Position numbers and translations under genes: made by a program. A stretch of 64,000 bases of DNA from Blakeslea trispora (Eukaryota > Mucoromycota > Mucoromycetes > Mucorales > Choanephoraceae). Location of the stretch: positions 1 to 64,000 of the forward strand of contig JAIWNE010000003.1 of the NCBI GenBank assembly GCA_025331445.1, written 5' to 3'. Positions within the stretch are counted from its first letter, which is position 1. Every line of letters begins with the position of its first letter. Positions 49,470-63,109 of this stretch are shown one piece after another. A model generated the notes under the pieces. It saw nothing but the letters and a program-made list of their open reading frames with translations. It made no database searches and was not told the DNA's origin.

Positions 49470-49757
49470 GTGTTAATAAACGCGTAAAGAAGAAAAAAAG
49501 AGAAAATCAGATTGTTGAAATAGTCACATTTCTGTGCATACAATATGAGAAGATTTATTTGACAAGTAATATGTGAGCATCAAGCTTAAAGAAGAGAGAG
49601 AGGGGGGGGGGGAAACAACAACAATAAACGGTAAAAGAGTTTTTTTCTTTTGTTAGGGAGAGGGGAGGGGGAAATAAAGAAAGAATGAGTGTATGTTGTT
49701 TTTTTTAATCAATAGTCTATAAGAGGGGTAGCATGTATATGGGTTATGAAATAGATC
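49470..49757. other. Gap between PPIH and NF1 genes
   Basis: Promoter side of PPIH and 3' flank of the RasGAP gene. It contains ACGCGT at 49480-49485, G-rich and A-rich runs, and no gene. Confidence 0.5.
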
Positions 49758-52700
49758 TTATTGTTGATCTGTAATAGCACCGAGCAATTTGCTGGCCAAT
49801 TTGGAATTGAGTCCGATATTGGTTTTGAATGCACCAAAGTTAGGATCACAAAGTGCAGAGAACTTTAGACTTTCAAGTCCCCATTTCTGAGTTCGCTTGC
49901 TTGTGCTAGAGGTTTGTCCTACAGCATCAAAAGCAGGTTCTGAACAGGCTGTGATCAAAATGCATTTAATAGCTTCAACCACTTCTTGGTTTTGACTAGT
50001 AGCAACCATTTGATTCATTTTGGGTAATAGAGATTCATATCTAATTGATGTTTGTAGAGTGATAAGTATATGCTATCGATAAAAAAAAAGTGACTTACAC
50101 AAGAGCAAATACTTCCGGAACAGTGACTGCAGCATCGGCTAAAAGCGAATAGAGGAACAGCTTTTCTGTTTCATTATCAGTAGAGTTTAACAAGGTCACC
50201 AGGAGTGAGACCAACAAGAGAGCTGTGCTGTTATCAGGAATTTCTAAAAGTCCAAATAACCCTGCACTTGAGACACCAAGATCAATACTACCCAGTTCTG
50301 CGTCATTTATACCAGCTAAGCGCAGAAGTTCACGTAATGTATCATGCTTGGCTGCAAAGGGTAGCAACCCAGCAAGATAGCCCAGGGTTCTCGCTTCAAT
50401 AAAGCTTTGTTCTACAGGTTGCTTGCAATCAATCTCCAAAAATGCAGTCATACATTGGAATATGATATCCTTGTTTTCTGAATATTTAAATCCCTTGAGC
50501 AAGAGAACTGCAATTGCAAAAGAGAAATAGTTGTTAAAGTTCACACCACAGACTTCATCTAATTCACGGGCCACATCACCCAATTCAGCTCTAGCTTCTA
50601 GTAAGACATCTTCTATGGAGCGACGCACAAACAGCTTTCTTGAATCCAAAGCACGGAGCACGGCCTGCAAGAATTGAACAGCTGTCTGGAATATGGATGA
50701 ATGACCCACTTGTACAAGTGCAATAGCTAGCCAGAACAGCTGCAATAGATATTGCGAATTGGCAGGAAGATGATCAATAATGTTACTTAGACACATAATA
50801 ATACTGACAATCAAACTTGAATCTGTCTCATTAAAAATAGCCAAGGCACCCTTGAGTGCAACCAAAATTTGATAAATCAGATCATCATCTACTTCATCTT
50901 GAGCTAGACAACCCAACGTAACAAACGATCTTGGTTGAATGGCAGGATTGAAATAGAAAGCCGTGCTTGTCACTAAACCCATCCATCTAGCCCTCCACAT
51001 GTTTGCAATATCAATGGTTGGTGCACCGAAATTCAAAGCATCTAATAAAAGACGAACAATATGTTGTAGTGAAGTCAAATCAATTGCATCTGCAAAATCA
51101 GTCGTGGTTTCTTTGGTGATAGTGAATGCATTGGCGTGTTGTTTAGTCAGACCGAATGATACTCTGTTTTTGCTGTCACAAACATCATTTAGTACAAAAT
51201 GGAGTTTCTTGATATTATCCTCGACCAAAGGTACCCCAATAGTACAGAGGTTATGAATGGTATTCACTACTAGTTCATGAACAGAAGAACGAATCAAAGT
51301 AGGACCTGTTACTACAAGAAGAGAGACAATTTGGAAAATTTCTGGAATATGAGGTACAACAGGGCCAGCACTATTAAAGGAAAGCATCAGGATAAAACGA
51401 AGAAGGACAGCAATCTCGTTCCATGAAGCGTGCTCGATAAGATGACGGCAAGGTTGAACAGAGGTCTGTTCAATCACTCTTCGCATCCGACTGATAACTT
51501 TGCCTCTGATGGAAATGTTGGACATGGTAACAAGTGTATCAGCAATTACTTCTGCTTGTGGAGAACCAACACCGTTTTCAACAGAGTATTGAACAAAGCA
51601 ATCAATAATGAGGTTGGTGATTTCGTCCATTTGACCAAGTGTTTTCCACACCTTTGTTTGAATATGTTTATACATCTAAAAAAAAAAGAAAGAATAAAGC
51701 AAAACTGATGAGTCACCATGCTTTTTCCCAATATTCCTTCTTCACCATCTTTACCTCTGAGCGCTGTACAGTCAGATCAATCAATAACTTGATGACATCT
51801 TTTGTTTTTGCAAGATTCTTTTTATGATCATCAGGTGAATGACGAGCATAGACAGCCAAATTGTTCAGCCATGGCGCCATATAATCAAGGCAAAGCTGGC
51901 GCATGGAGTCGTCACATTTAAGTAAGCCTGTGAGTGCTTCATTCAAGAATTCAAGCGTCAAATGCATCTCAGACTGTGCAAGGCTTTCACTGATATTGAC
52001 CACAAAACTTGAACTATTGGCAGGAATGCAAAGATCTGCATCCAGATGGCATCCATCAGTCAAGTACACAATATCCAAAATGATGAAGCTTACCTTTTGA
52101 TCTCAACAACTGATTTCCTATATCGAATCTGAAAGACAAACTCAGGGAATAAAGCAAGTTATAAGCAGTCAATCGAAGACCAGGATGTTCACTACCAATA
52201 TTGATAAGAGCCATATTAAGCAGTCTACCTGGAACATCGTTCGGTCGAATTACACGTTCGCCTACACATGAAGGCTGCGAGATTTCATAACGTTGCTTGC
52301 TTTGACGCAAGAGCTTGGAAGGGAAAATGTAAATACTTTTTCTGTAAGCATGCTTTTTTGTTTTTTTTTTACCTGCACTAACAAATCACGCTTGGCAGTA
52401 GACAAGATCATGATTGATTTTCCTTTATCGTACTTGATAGACACCTCTCCTCCATTCTCAGGTTTAGAAGAAGGCAATGGGATGATATCAGAGATATCTG
52501 AAATGTGAAGAACATCACGATAAACAGTAATCAAATTACTGATAATTTCTTGCTTCTTAACCTATATTACAAAAGCAAAACAGTTGTTCGTGTTAGCTAT
52601 CTTCTATTCACAACAGCAATCAAGCATTAGCTCTTACTGTGACAATTTGAATATGTTCTTCACCAATCTTGACTGTGACAGGCAACGAAGATTTAAGATT

Positions 52701-55700
52701 TGAAATTCTTGAGACTGAAGTGATTGTGGTGTAATTCTCTCGTTCCATATCCACTAAGCATATGCGTTGTATCAGATAAACTCTATCCTGTTTTTTCTCT
52801 ATCACAAAAACAACTTACATGTTTGCTTAGGCAACTTGATTTGATTAGGTGCAATTACTTCGGAAAGTTCAGTCAATGATGTATGGAATTTAGCTCGTTT
52901 TACAAGCTTGTTAACAATGTCACGAGGCAATTGGCGGATTCGCTTAGCCATAAATACGGTTGGATTATACAGATGAAGTGTAACAAGATAGTCGTTCATT
53001 TCACTTAGAACAAGCTGGAAGAATTGAGTTAAGAAATTGATAGGAATGGATCGGCTTGAGGTAAATTCGGTAAGATCAAACAAGAATTCGAATGGTTGAT
53101 TAAGGTAGGGCTCCATAATCTTTAAATAACCATAATTGTAAATAGTAAAAGAAGGTTTCATGAGTAAGAAAAAAAGCAAGAGAGATCATCATTCAAATAT
53201 ACTTACACGCAACATATAATAGGTGAGCAATTCGAAATCAGTTTCTTCCACATCAAGGTCACGACACACCATGTAAAATACAGGTCTACCGCCTTTCGAT
53301 GGGCCGCCAAGATAGAACATGTTGGATCCGTTAATAGATGAGACATCACGATGCCCGTTACGTTTCATAAGCTCATTGTAGACATGACTACTGTTTGCAA
53401 CAGTGTAATTACGAGTGTATGATAGATTAGAGGAAGTGATTTCAGCAGGTGTACCCAATTGTGCTAGTAAGCTTGAGAGGCGATCAAGTGTACGCTTCCA
53501 ATTTAACAATGATTGCGTCTGATCGTCTGAAGAACTCTTGATCAATCGTCGGGTAGTCAAGTCGCGAGACATGCGCTCCAAATTATCGTAAAGATATTTG
53601 TGAAGGCGTACATAGCCAGATTGATCCATACGGAAGGTAGCTGTAGTGCTGTCGACCATGTCGGCTGGCACAGCCGACATGGCTCTTAAGAAACTAGTAA
53701 CTTTGTAAATATTGCTTGTCAAGAAATCGTTTAGCACAATCATATGGGTTTCCTTTGAACCAAACAGGACATTGTTTGCCAAGTTTTGCATAATACGTGT
53801 TGCTTGCAAAAGAATTTTTCGGACGTTGGCATTTCTAGGCAGAGCTTGCTTCGAGAAGCCTGCTTGCTCAGGAGTCAAGATAGCAGGACCAAACAATCTA
53901 AGGAACACAAAGCCTCCTACAGCTGTCGATTTAGCTTCAGGGAAACGGGAAGAGACAGCCTCGGTAATTAAGGATAATTCTTCCCGAAAAACTCTATCAA
54001 ATTGCGTTAGTCACCAACAATCTTTTCTCTTAGTCATCTCTTTTTTCTTCTTACTTAGGAGCATTATCGACAGAGTTACAGATTGCATCCAAGAAAATTT
54101 CTGTTGCTCTGACAACGTTCTTCTTGTTTGTTGAAATTTCCTCATTTGGGTTGATTTTAGTGGGATCCAACTCCCATGTCAGTTGGTCATCAGGCAATGC
54201 GTTGATTGCTTCCATCGCAGGTTGCAAGGTGATACGAATATAATCTAAACATGACAACTTGGCAAAAATAGACAGAATACGAGTTGCCATCGTGGTACCT
54301 CTAAATAAGGTTGCTTCTTGTTCTACATGGTAAATTTGTTGTTAAACATCGATTTCAAGTACAGCTTGTATCATTAAGAAGCTTTTCTGTTTTTGTTTTT
54401 ATTGTACTTGCCTGTCATTGTGATTTCTCTTTGGACAACAGCTTTTAATAGAGGCATAACTTTAGAGCGCGATTCAAAGCAAATCAACAGAATTTCTGCG
54501 ACATCAGTAGTATCGGGAGATGGACACACTTCACACAAAGATAGTACAATATCCATATCCGAATCCACAAGCATCTAAAAAGAAAAGAATGACCAAATTA
54601 GTGACACTCTTTTAGGAAAAGGAAGTATAAGAATTTTACATCAATGAGTTTTTCATATCGATCAATCATGACATCTTCTGCTAGAGTCTCGAATTCGGTG
54701 CCATGATCCAAAATGTTGGTTAATACTTGCATGAAAGCCTTACGAGTTTCATGATCTTCGTCATAACCCATGGATAAGGAATATTTTAGGCCTGCATCCA
54801 CATTTGCGCTAAGCAAATGTGACATAGCAAGGATGGTCAATTCTTTCAGATGGCCGATGTCAGCATAAGAATCTGAAGTTGATCCGTTTGAACTACCAGA
54901 AGCTGCAGGCTTGAAGGATGAATCCCTAGGACTTAAAAGTTGCGAGCTAGAAGATCCGCTGGCCGGAAGCTTATTAATATCTCGCTCACTTTGCTTGTAT
55001 CGATCCAGCAGCTTGCGGAAGAAAGAAAAGTATTTGAGAAACATCTTGCTTTTGATCCGGACAATCTCTTCTGGTCGCACTGCTTCAGGTGGTTGCAAAG
55101 GAAGCTGCTGTAATAAGCTGACAATTGCCTTCAAGCAAGCTTGATCAAGATCTTTTTGAAGTCTGTCAACATGCTGACCTACTTCGGCAGGCTTTGATTT
55201 TTTTTTATAAAATCAAAAGCTTCGAATTAGTTATGAAAAACAATTGAATAATTTAAAACACTTACCATCATAAAGTCACTTGTCCATTCAACAATGATTT
55301 CTAATAGCTTGTTTCGAAGGCGCATCTCATCTTGAATAATAATTTGCTCCTTTTTTTGCATGATTGCTTCAATTAGAAAGCACATTTTTATCTTGATACG
55401 CATAGTAATGTAAGTGTTGGGAAGGCCATTGAGATAATCCGCTGCTTTGTTCATGAGAACGCCAAAATCAATGTTTAAGAGGCAATCACTGGGGCTGACA
55501 AGTCTGTCTAAAATCAATCTCAAAGAAAGAACAGCTTGCTCGACAAACAGTTTGCTTTGAGCACTGCGGATAACTTCACCACTAGAGTCGAAGCATCCTC
55601 CCATATGTATTTCAAAATGTCGAAACAAGCTGACATAGAGTGCAGGGCTGAGATCGTTACCAATAATATCCTTGATGCCCTCACGTAATCGCACGTTGTC

Positions 55701-58448
55701 GCATACAAGCATATCTACCATATCACTCACAAAGCGATCTACCATCATAGCAGGTTCACTTGGAGAAGATACCCTGCGTGAATGTTCCATAACTGAATTG
55801 GTCTTCTTTGAGCCATTTGATTCTAACAAACAGCATCCACCAAGAGCGGCCAGAAAACCAGTATAGTTTTGCCATTCTGTTGCCTTTTCTTCGAAAAACT
55901 CAGGACTTGGTTGAGGCTTTGGAGAACTGATGATTAAAGTAGAATTACTACTACCATTTCGAATCATTTTGTCACCTCCGGCACGATTCAAAGGAAGCTT
56001 CTTGCTGCTGCTGCTGCTGCTGCTGTTGAGATTAGCTGAGTTGCTATTGGTTATTGTTACCATGCCTCCATGAGGACTGGTTGATGCGCTCGTCTGGACA
56101 GATCCGTTCTCCAGATGGTTGTCTTCATTTGTCTCGTCAGAGAGTCGATTGATTAGAACAGTCAGTTGTTTCCAGCGTTGCCATGCTTCTTCCCAAGCAG
56201 CCATGTTTCCTGGGGTTTGCTCAGGGAACATTCGAATAAACTTTCTGATTCTCTTTTGTTGAGCCTTGCGACCAATAAATCGAGAGTCATCAGCACTTAA
56301 GCCTTCGTATACCTTGATGTTGCTGTACATTGATAATGAATAAGCCTGCTCTTCATCACTGAGGTTAATCATTCTAGCCTCTTTACAGATAGAGCCGATA
56401 CATTTTAGCGCTTCATCGCATACCTCCTTATTAGGAGAACATAGTGAGATTAGCACAGCAATTTCAATTGCGATGGCTGCCTGCAGTCTTTCTCGCAAAT
56501 TATAAACACTGTGTGGTAAAATTTCCTATCAATCAAACGTGTTTTAGGTTGATACTAATTAAACCACCATAAATAAGCCTGTGATTACCTTTTTGGACTT
56601 TAAAAATATATATCGAACTTTGAAAAGCTTAACTGTAAACTGTAGCAAAGCTTTGTGATAGTCTTCGTTTGTCTTAGCATCCAAAATCTGTTTAGAGATA
56701 TTAAGGATAACAGGTGCGCCAACTTTTCCAAAATTAAACAGATCATTGTCACCTGGGCCCCAATGAGGAATAGTGCCCGCATGATGCAACTTGAGCAATA
56801 AATCTAAAGACTCTTGTCGAATACGCTGTATTGGATGTTGAATTAATGAAGCAAGTGCGGACATAAAAGCTATGTTTTGATCAAGGCGATCATCATCATC
56901 ACCAAGCAGTGCTAAAGATGGATCTAAACTAAACAATTTCAGCATGTCGAGTAACAATTCAGCCCTGCTCAGGTAGCCAACAGACATATCCTTTCGTTTG
57001 CTAATTGCTCCGTTAGTCAATTCGTTGCTGACCGCTTGAAGGAACAATGTGCGAAGGGGTGTACATAGACCATTGTACATGGATGAAATCATCGGATTCC
57101 AAGATAGATGATTTTCGTCTTGCACAATACTCAAGCATGCCTTGACAAGTGCTAACTTGAATCTAATATGTACTTTGCTATGAACGCATGGAGGTATTAT
57201 GTTCTTCAAAGTGTCTTCAGGACGGAGACGAAGACGAGAAAGTAAAAAATCTGTGGTCAATTTTTGGTGATCGATCGTGTAACCCGACATGTTTAGAGTG
57301 GAATCGGAACTTGAAGATTTCACAAAATCCCAAACCTTGTCTTTCAACTCTGCTTGTACATCAGCTGCAATAGATCGAAGTACACTATCATTATCAGGAG
57401 GAACAAAGGTAGCTGCTCTGCAAAGGTCTACATAGCAGACAGCGGCTATATCTACATTTCTTGTAGTTTGAAGTGACTTTCGAAGTAAGCTGAGAAAGTT
57501 GGCTCTTCTATTGTGAGTGGGTGCTGTATCCAAAAATGCCTGCATTAATAACTCAGGTGATAAGGAAAGCAAAATCGTTTGAAGAGGCCACAAAATAGCT
57601 TTCTTCTTTGAATTGTCAGCTGTCGAATTACACATATCAAATAAAACTTCTGAACCCGAAAGAGAGCGTCCGGCACCAGCACAAACTTCTGCATATTCTG
57701 CAGGAAATTCCTCAATCCATTTCCAGATAGCGTTGCGGATCATCTCTGAAAATAAAAGCTTTCCTTCATGCCTCATATGAAGATAATATGGACTTAATTC
57801 TATCAATATAATGCATAGCAAAAACAGGTTAGCTCGTTATTCAGCCTGGCTTAAATTGTAGCTTACCTGTAAATATAGTAAATAGTCTCTCTCTTGTCAG
57901 ACAACTACTTCCCAGCATTCGGATTTCTGAAGGAACCTCGTCTGAGGATGCATTGATTGAGTCCAAATTAATAATCGCGTTTTTGATCTTTGCATAACAT
58001 GCTTCCCAGTTACTAGCACTGATATAATACAAGACTTTTGAAGTTTCCTTATAGATATCTGAGAGCAAGCTGTACTTAATTTGCTCAGGCGTATATCCAC
58101 TCTCGCTTTCGCCATAATCAATGAAAGGTGGTGGTCTGTTTTTGGCAGAATCGTTGATGGAATGCGCCATTGCATGATATTGCGATATATATCTTCCTAG
58201 CAGAATCAGGAGAAATGAAACTAGAGCAGCATCTAGAGGAGGAAGAGCATTTTGTGACAGATTGGATGGTGCATTAGGATTCTTTTTCTTCTCCAATTCT
58301 CGACAATGTTGCCAATGGTGTTGTGTGCAGGCAGATAATAGGCGAAGTACAAATAATTCAGATTGCATGATATCGATAGGGACGCTCTGCTCATACAACT
58401 GGTGACCCTGTTTATGTGCTATGTTAGTCATCATTTAAAGGCTTGCTT

Positions 58449-58490
<42 letters not shown>

Positions 58491-58806
58491 CTTTGACATG
58501 TTTTCTAGGACATAACCCAAGGAATTAGCGATAGTTGCTAGTTTATATTGGGATAATTCGACAATTGCAGCCACTAAATTTTATACAAAAAAAAATTAAA
58601 GACTTGTCGAGTAAAATCAAATTTCGATATTACCTGTCTGCTTTACAATTGGGTCTTGCTCTACGGCATCGAGTTTTCTTCCACTTTTGTATGGTAGCTA
58701 TATAGAATATAGTGTCAATTTATAGTAAGCACTTGCTCATGGCGAGACTTACTCGAACAGAAACTCGATGAACAAGATTCCCAATGAGCTTTGCACTTGT
58801 TCTCAT
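49758..58806 (-). CDS. NF1: Neurofibromin-like RasGAP
   Basis: Turns off Ras by stimulating GTP hydrolysis. Seventeen exons: 58753..58806, 58634..58697, 58491..58573, 57867..58407, 56589..57799, 55266..56525, 54640..55191, 54412..54574, 54055..54322, 53207..53993, 52819..53119, 52638..52753, 52373..52561, 52094..52313, 51755..52035, 50099..51675 and 49758..50040 (about 2649 residues; human NF1 about 2840). The arginine finger is Arg1317 in EATLFRGTTMATRIL, read across a GC-AG intron. The GAP core continues with RFPEAKSTAVGGFVFLRLFG, NNVLFGSKETHM. The Sec14-PH region follows (IMEPYLNQPFEFLFDLTEF). The C-terminal HEAT-like half shows DLCIPANSSSF, MHLTLEFLNEAL and QPRSFVTLGCLA, close to animal NF1. 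Yeast IRA1/2 are the functional counterparts. Confidence 0.96.
58451..58488. repeat. (CT)n microsatellite in an NF1 intron
   Basis: Nineteen CT units in the third intron of the RasGAP gene, directly next to its donor site (GTAGAGAGAG on the coding strand). Confidence 0.95.
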
Positions 58807-61119
58807 TTGGCTTCAAGTCAAACGTATTTCTCTAGTTGAATAGAAGGTGGCAGATGTAATGTGCTATAGAAAAGAAGAAAAGGTATACGCAGACAATTAA
58901 ACTTTCAAAAAGAAATGAAAGGAAAACACACGCACAGAAAAAAAAAAGAGAGAAAGAGAGAGAGAAAGAGAAAGGGAGCAAATAAGAAGGCGTTACAATA
59001 CGTTTCAAAAAGGAAAGAAACACAGTTGATTTATGATAGAATCACAAAGTTACTGTTTTCATCTGAAGGCTTAACGAGCAAATTCAATGTACGACTTTTA
59101 GAGGCACGAATTAGATACATCTAATTAGGTAGATTTTTCTTTTATATTAGCGACTATGATCTGTGCAACACAAAACATCAGGAAAACACAACTGAAGAAG
59201 CTGTCTGTGCCATTTTTTTTTTTTGTTGTAGGCCATATTTCAAAGCAAAGGTACCAGCAAGTTATTAATAATTGATGTAGTACAGTCAGATATATATAAA
59301 AAAAAAGCTACTAAATTTATCGAGATCTTATTAAGCGGGGTTGAACAGCTACTGTTTATTCTCAAGTATTTAATAGTTGACTTTTTCATTTGTATCGTCA
59401 AAGTATTAGCATCCAATGACAAAAATAGGTTTAGAGCTTAACACATGTTTTCATGAAAAACCTCAAGTTTAAATTAAATCGAATTCTGCATGCAACACAG
59501 TGTTCAAAGTGTTGAGACTGGATTAAAGTGTGATAGTTTAACTATATTGCTCTTCCGACGTTTATTAAAAATATGCCCAGTCCCAAACAAATTGTTGGAA
59601 CTGAATACAGTTAGCCATCGTTCATGTCATTCAAGCAAATGTTTAATCAGTAATTGTTATACATTTATTTTCTGTCATTTAAACTTATTCACAAACTTTG
59701 GAGTTAATGCTGCTATCTTAACGTAACGAACTCGAAAAAAAAACTATCTGCTAACTCATTGTGTCTTATTGCTAAGCATTTTTCAATCTATTTCATGCCG
59801 AAAAAGATGGACGTAGTTAAGCTTGTAATTATTAAAAGAACAATAAAGCCATCGTTGTTTTTATCGAAATTTAAAAGCATTGAATTTTGAATTAACGATG
59901 GTTATTGCAGTGTCCGTATTAGCTATTTTATCTGATAGTTCCTAATCTAACGACATTCTCAAAAAAAAAAAAAGGTTATATCTTATTTTGGATTTTATCG
60001 TTATTTATGTTGTGTTGCTTCAATAGACCAATGTTTTTTTCTTGTGACCAAATACAAAGCTTGTTAAACAAATTTTCTTGAAATGTTTAGATACGTTGCT
60101 AGGGTGTTCAGCACACATATTCAGTCTGGATCAGTAGAAGACTTTTGCTGAAATTGATCAGCATTTGTTCTAAATTTCGAAAAAGCCTTGCCCGATCGCA
60201 CATTGAACAATATCAAACAATTGTTATCTATTTTCAACTGTTTCTTAAGCTCTGTTACACACAGAACATCGTCTTTATTCTCTAAAAGAAACAAAAACAG
60301 AGTCAATCGATTAGACTTTTGAATATAATAGTAGTTTGTCTGTTTGGAAAAAGATCTTTAGCCTTCTATTAAAGGTGATATTTGAAGACATATATTTGGT
60401 GTCACCATAAAAGCTAATAAGCAACTAAAACTCATTGTATGATGTTCGTTTATGTCTGAGCGCAAGTAGAAACTGAAAAGGCTCATCTACCTAAAACAGG
60501 TAAACAGAAGCCTATAATATCCCAATTATTTTGAAAATCGAATAGAAAATCTTTCCTAAATCTCATATAAATTTTATCGTCTTCATTCAGTTATTCGTAC
60601 TTATCCTTACAAAGGAATGACAACCAAATACAGAACTGTCAAGAAAGTATTATTTTTTACTACATGACATGTTTCAAATTGGAGTACAAGGCAATTTGTC
60701 TTTTCTTGTCCCACTTGAAATTCCTAATTTTGCGGACTTTTTCTGACCAATGTATTTGTATCAAGAAAGCTCACTCTTTAATTAAACTTACTGTCTCACT
60801 TGCAAAGATACATTCAATACCTTCTTATTTGACTGAATATTCCTTTATTGAATTATAGACTCGAATTTTTAGATGATGCATCAAGTCCAAATCATGCTTA
60901 TAATTAAATGAGCATGAGAAAATAAAAGAATTTGTGACAAACTGACACCTGTATGGACTTGAGAGTATGCTTAGACTGCTTGTCAGTTTGAAAAAACTAT
61001 TGGTTTTACCTTAATTGATTTTCTTTCTCTCTATAAATGGCTGAATACTTTACAATCTGAAAGACCAATTGACATTTTTGAAATTTTTCCTAATCGTTTT
61101 TATCAATTCTTTTTGTCCC
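58807..61119. other. Intergenic region
   Basis: About 2.3 kb, very AT-rich, with no readable gene. A short ATG frame at 60664 has no domain. GA-rich sequence near 58945-58975 may belong to the NF1 promoter or leader. Confidence 0.5.
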
Positions 61120-62052
61120 ATGACTGACAGCAACCCAGATCTTACTGAACAACAGCGAAATGAATGGAGCAAGTAAACTTTGAGAGCCTTACGGTCTTGC
61201 ACCTTTACTTATTATCTGATAGAGAGCAAGAAAAGCTGCGCGAGCAACTTGTCTTAGGTGACATGATCACCTTTGATCCAAACACATTAGACGATCTCAA
61301 ATACGTTGCTGGTGTAGACTTGAGTTTTCCTTTGAATAATTTTGAAGACGCGATAGCTTGCTTAGTTGTGATGGAATTTCCGAGTATGAAGGTATTTTAA
61401 GCGAATGCCTGTTTTTTTTAGCTACGCCAAAAAGTTCTTACAATTTGTTGTATAGATATTGTACAAAAACTTTCTACCAACAAAACTGCGCCTTCCTTAC
61501 ATATCCGGCTACTTGGCCTTCCGTGAGGTGGATCCTTTATTAAAGCTTTTAGATCAGTTAAAAAAAGAAGAGCCTCGCTTATATCCTCAAGTTATCTTGG
61601 TAGATGGTGAGTGCATCGTAATTCTCTCGGTCCGTTTTACTTATCCAATTGCTTAAGGAAATGGTGTGTTACATCCGCGCAGATTTGGCACCGCTAGTCA
61701 TTTAGGATTGTTATCAAATACACCTACTATAGGGGTTGCTAAAAAAATGTTGGTGATTCCATCAGAGCTTGATGATGCAGATTGTATCAAAAATGCATGT
61801 AAAAAGATTCTATTGAAAAAAGGCGACGTTTATAACTTGATAGGAAGCTCAAGTCAATTTTGTTACGGGGCTGCTATCAGGACATCTGAAGGAGCTTCTA
61901 ACCCTGTATTTGTCAGTCAAGGCCATCAAATTTCGCTTCAGACCGCCCTCAGAGTTGTTCTTGCCGTCTCGCCCAGATATCGTATACCCGAGCCAATCCG
62001 TGCAGCTGATTGTTTGAGTAGAGCTTACATCAGACAGAATCCCTTTACCTGA
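61120..62052 (+). CDS. ENDOV: Endonuclease V
   Basis: Nuclease that cleaves inosine-containing nucleic acid; eukaryotic forms prefer RNA. Exons are 61120..61172, 61223..61391, 61456..61606 and 61658..62052 (255 residues). The active-site first Asp is in [12 protein letters not shown]. The wedge motif is [17 protein letters not shown], with the Pro-Tyr-Ile-x-Gly and REV parts. The central [19 protein letters not shown] supplies the second Asp and the HPR loop. TIGVAKKML and [16 protein letters not shown], with the later His, complete the fold. All introns keep phase. No nuclear or organelle signal is obvious. Confidence 0.95.
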
Positions 62053-62607
62053 GAACTGAAAAACAAGGGATAATGTGGCCTATTTATTTGATTTTTCTCA
62101 ACCTATGTGCATAACAATTAAAAGTCTATAACTACAGCTCGCTACTTACGATAAATGCATAAGCAAACCGGGTATTTATGGCTCTTTCCATTATTTTTTA
62201 TTTTCTTTACACAACATTTGTCCATTTTATAACTTTTGCAGCTGGAGATTCATCAATGGCCATTCTCAAAACTCAAATATATTTAGGATAGATAACCGTG
62301 CTTCTTCTTGCATTAACATAGTATTTGTTTGTACTGTAACAACGATCATCCTACGCATAAATTTGTTTGTTGAGTATCTAAAGAGGGATGTTATTACGTC
62401 AAAACCTAAACTTGATCAAGCAACAGAATTTTTCTCAATAACTCCTTTTTTTTTCTTGCTATTTATACCGCCTGCTCCTTTTTAACTTTATATATATATA
62501 TACATATATGGCTCCTTTTCAAACTGATTTGTTCCTAATTACTCTTTCTTCAATATTTCTGATACCTTGTACATTATATTCTTGTTTTTTTTTGCTAAAG
62601 AATTAGG
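62053..62607. other. Intergenic region
   Basis: Roughly 550 nt, AT-rich, with a TA repeat near 62490-62505 and TATA-like sequence shortly before the next gene. Nothing else seen. Confidence 0.5.
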
Positions 62608-63109
62608 ATGTATATTCAGCGCATTGTCTTTGCTGCATATTTCATTTTAGTTATTTCTGCTCAAATTCAAATACAAGAGGCTAGCGAAAGCCTTGAATCT
62701 CTGTCAACCTACAGCACTTACAGCACTTTTAGTACTTTTGTCTCCAATAGCAGCTTCAATGCGATTCCCACTTTGGCAACCAGTGTAGCGTTCTTTAGTA
62801 ACTCTACAGTTGCATTTTCTAGTATATCAACCATACCCAACAATACTACCTCGTATGCAACTATTACTATCTTTCAACCTTCATCTCATACCCATTTTTC
62901 AAAGTCAATATCACGTAATTTTACAAACTCATCTACTAGCACAAAGGCAACACAGACAGCACCTTATCCTGACGATTCAATTGGAAAGTATGGTCGATTA
63001 CACATATCCTCTGCTTCCCGTAATCTTTCTGGCCCTTTTTTTAGTAGTTGCTTTGCTTCTCTTGTCTTCTATTTATTATGATATTAGCTTCCAGCCTAAT
63101 TCAAAATAA
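62608..63109 (+). CDS. Small Ser/Thr-rich secreted or cell-surface protein
   Basis: The ATG at 62608 begins a signal peptide (MYIQRIVFAAYFILVISAQ), followed by about 100 residues rich in Ser, Thr and Asn. These include TYSTYSTFSTF and several N-glycosylation sites (NSS, NST, NNT, NFT, NSS). In this frame the protein ends at 63081 (157 residues) with a short hydrophobic tail (FFSSCFASLVFYLL), which could serve as a GPI-attachment signal. A different frame over 62985-63109 encodes a stronger membrane helix (PVIFLALFLVVALLLL) followed by a short polar tail. A one-base indel or an undetected tiny intron near 62980 would join the ectodomain to it. No family recognised; likely a wall- or membrane-associated protein. 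Confidence 0.55.
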
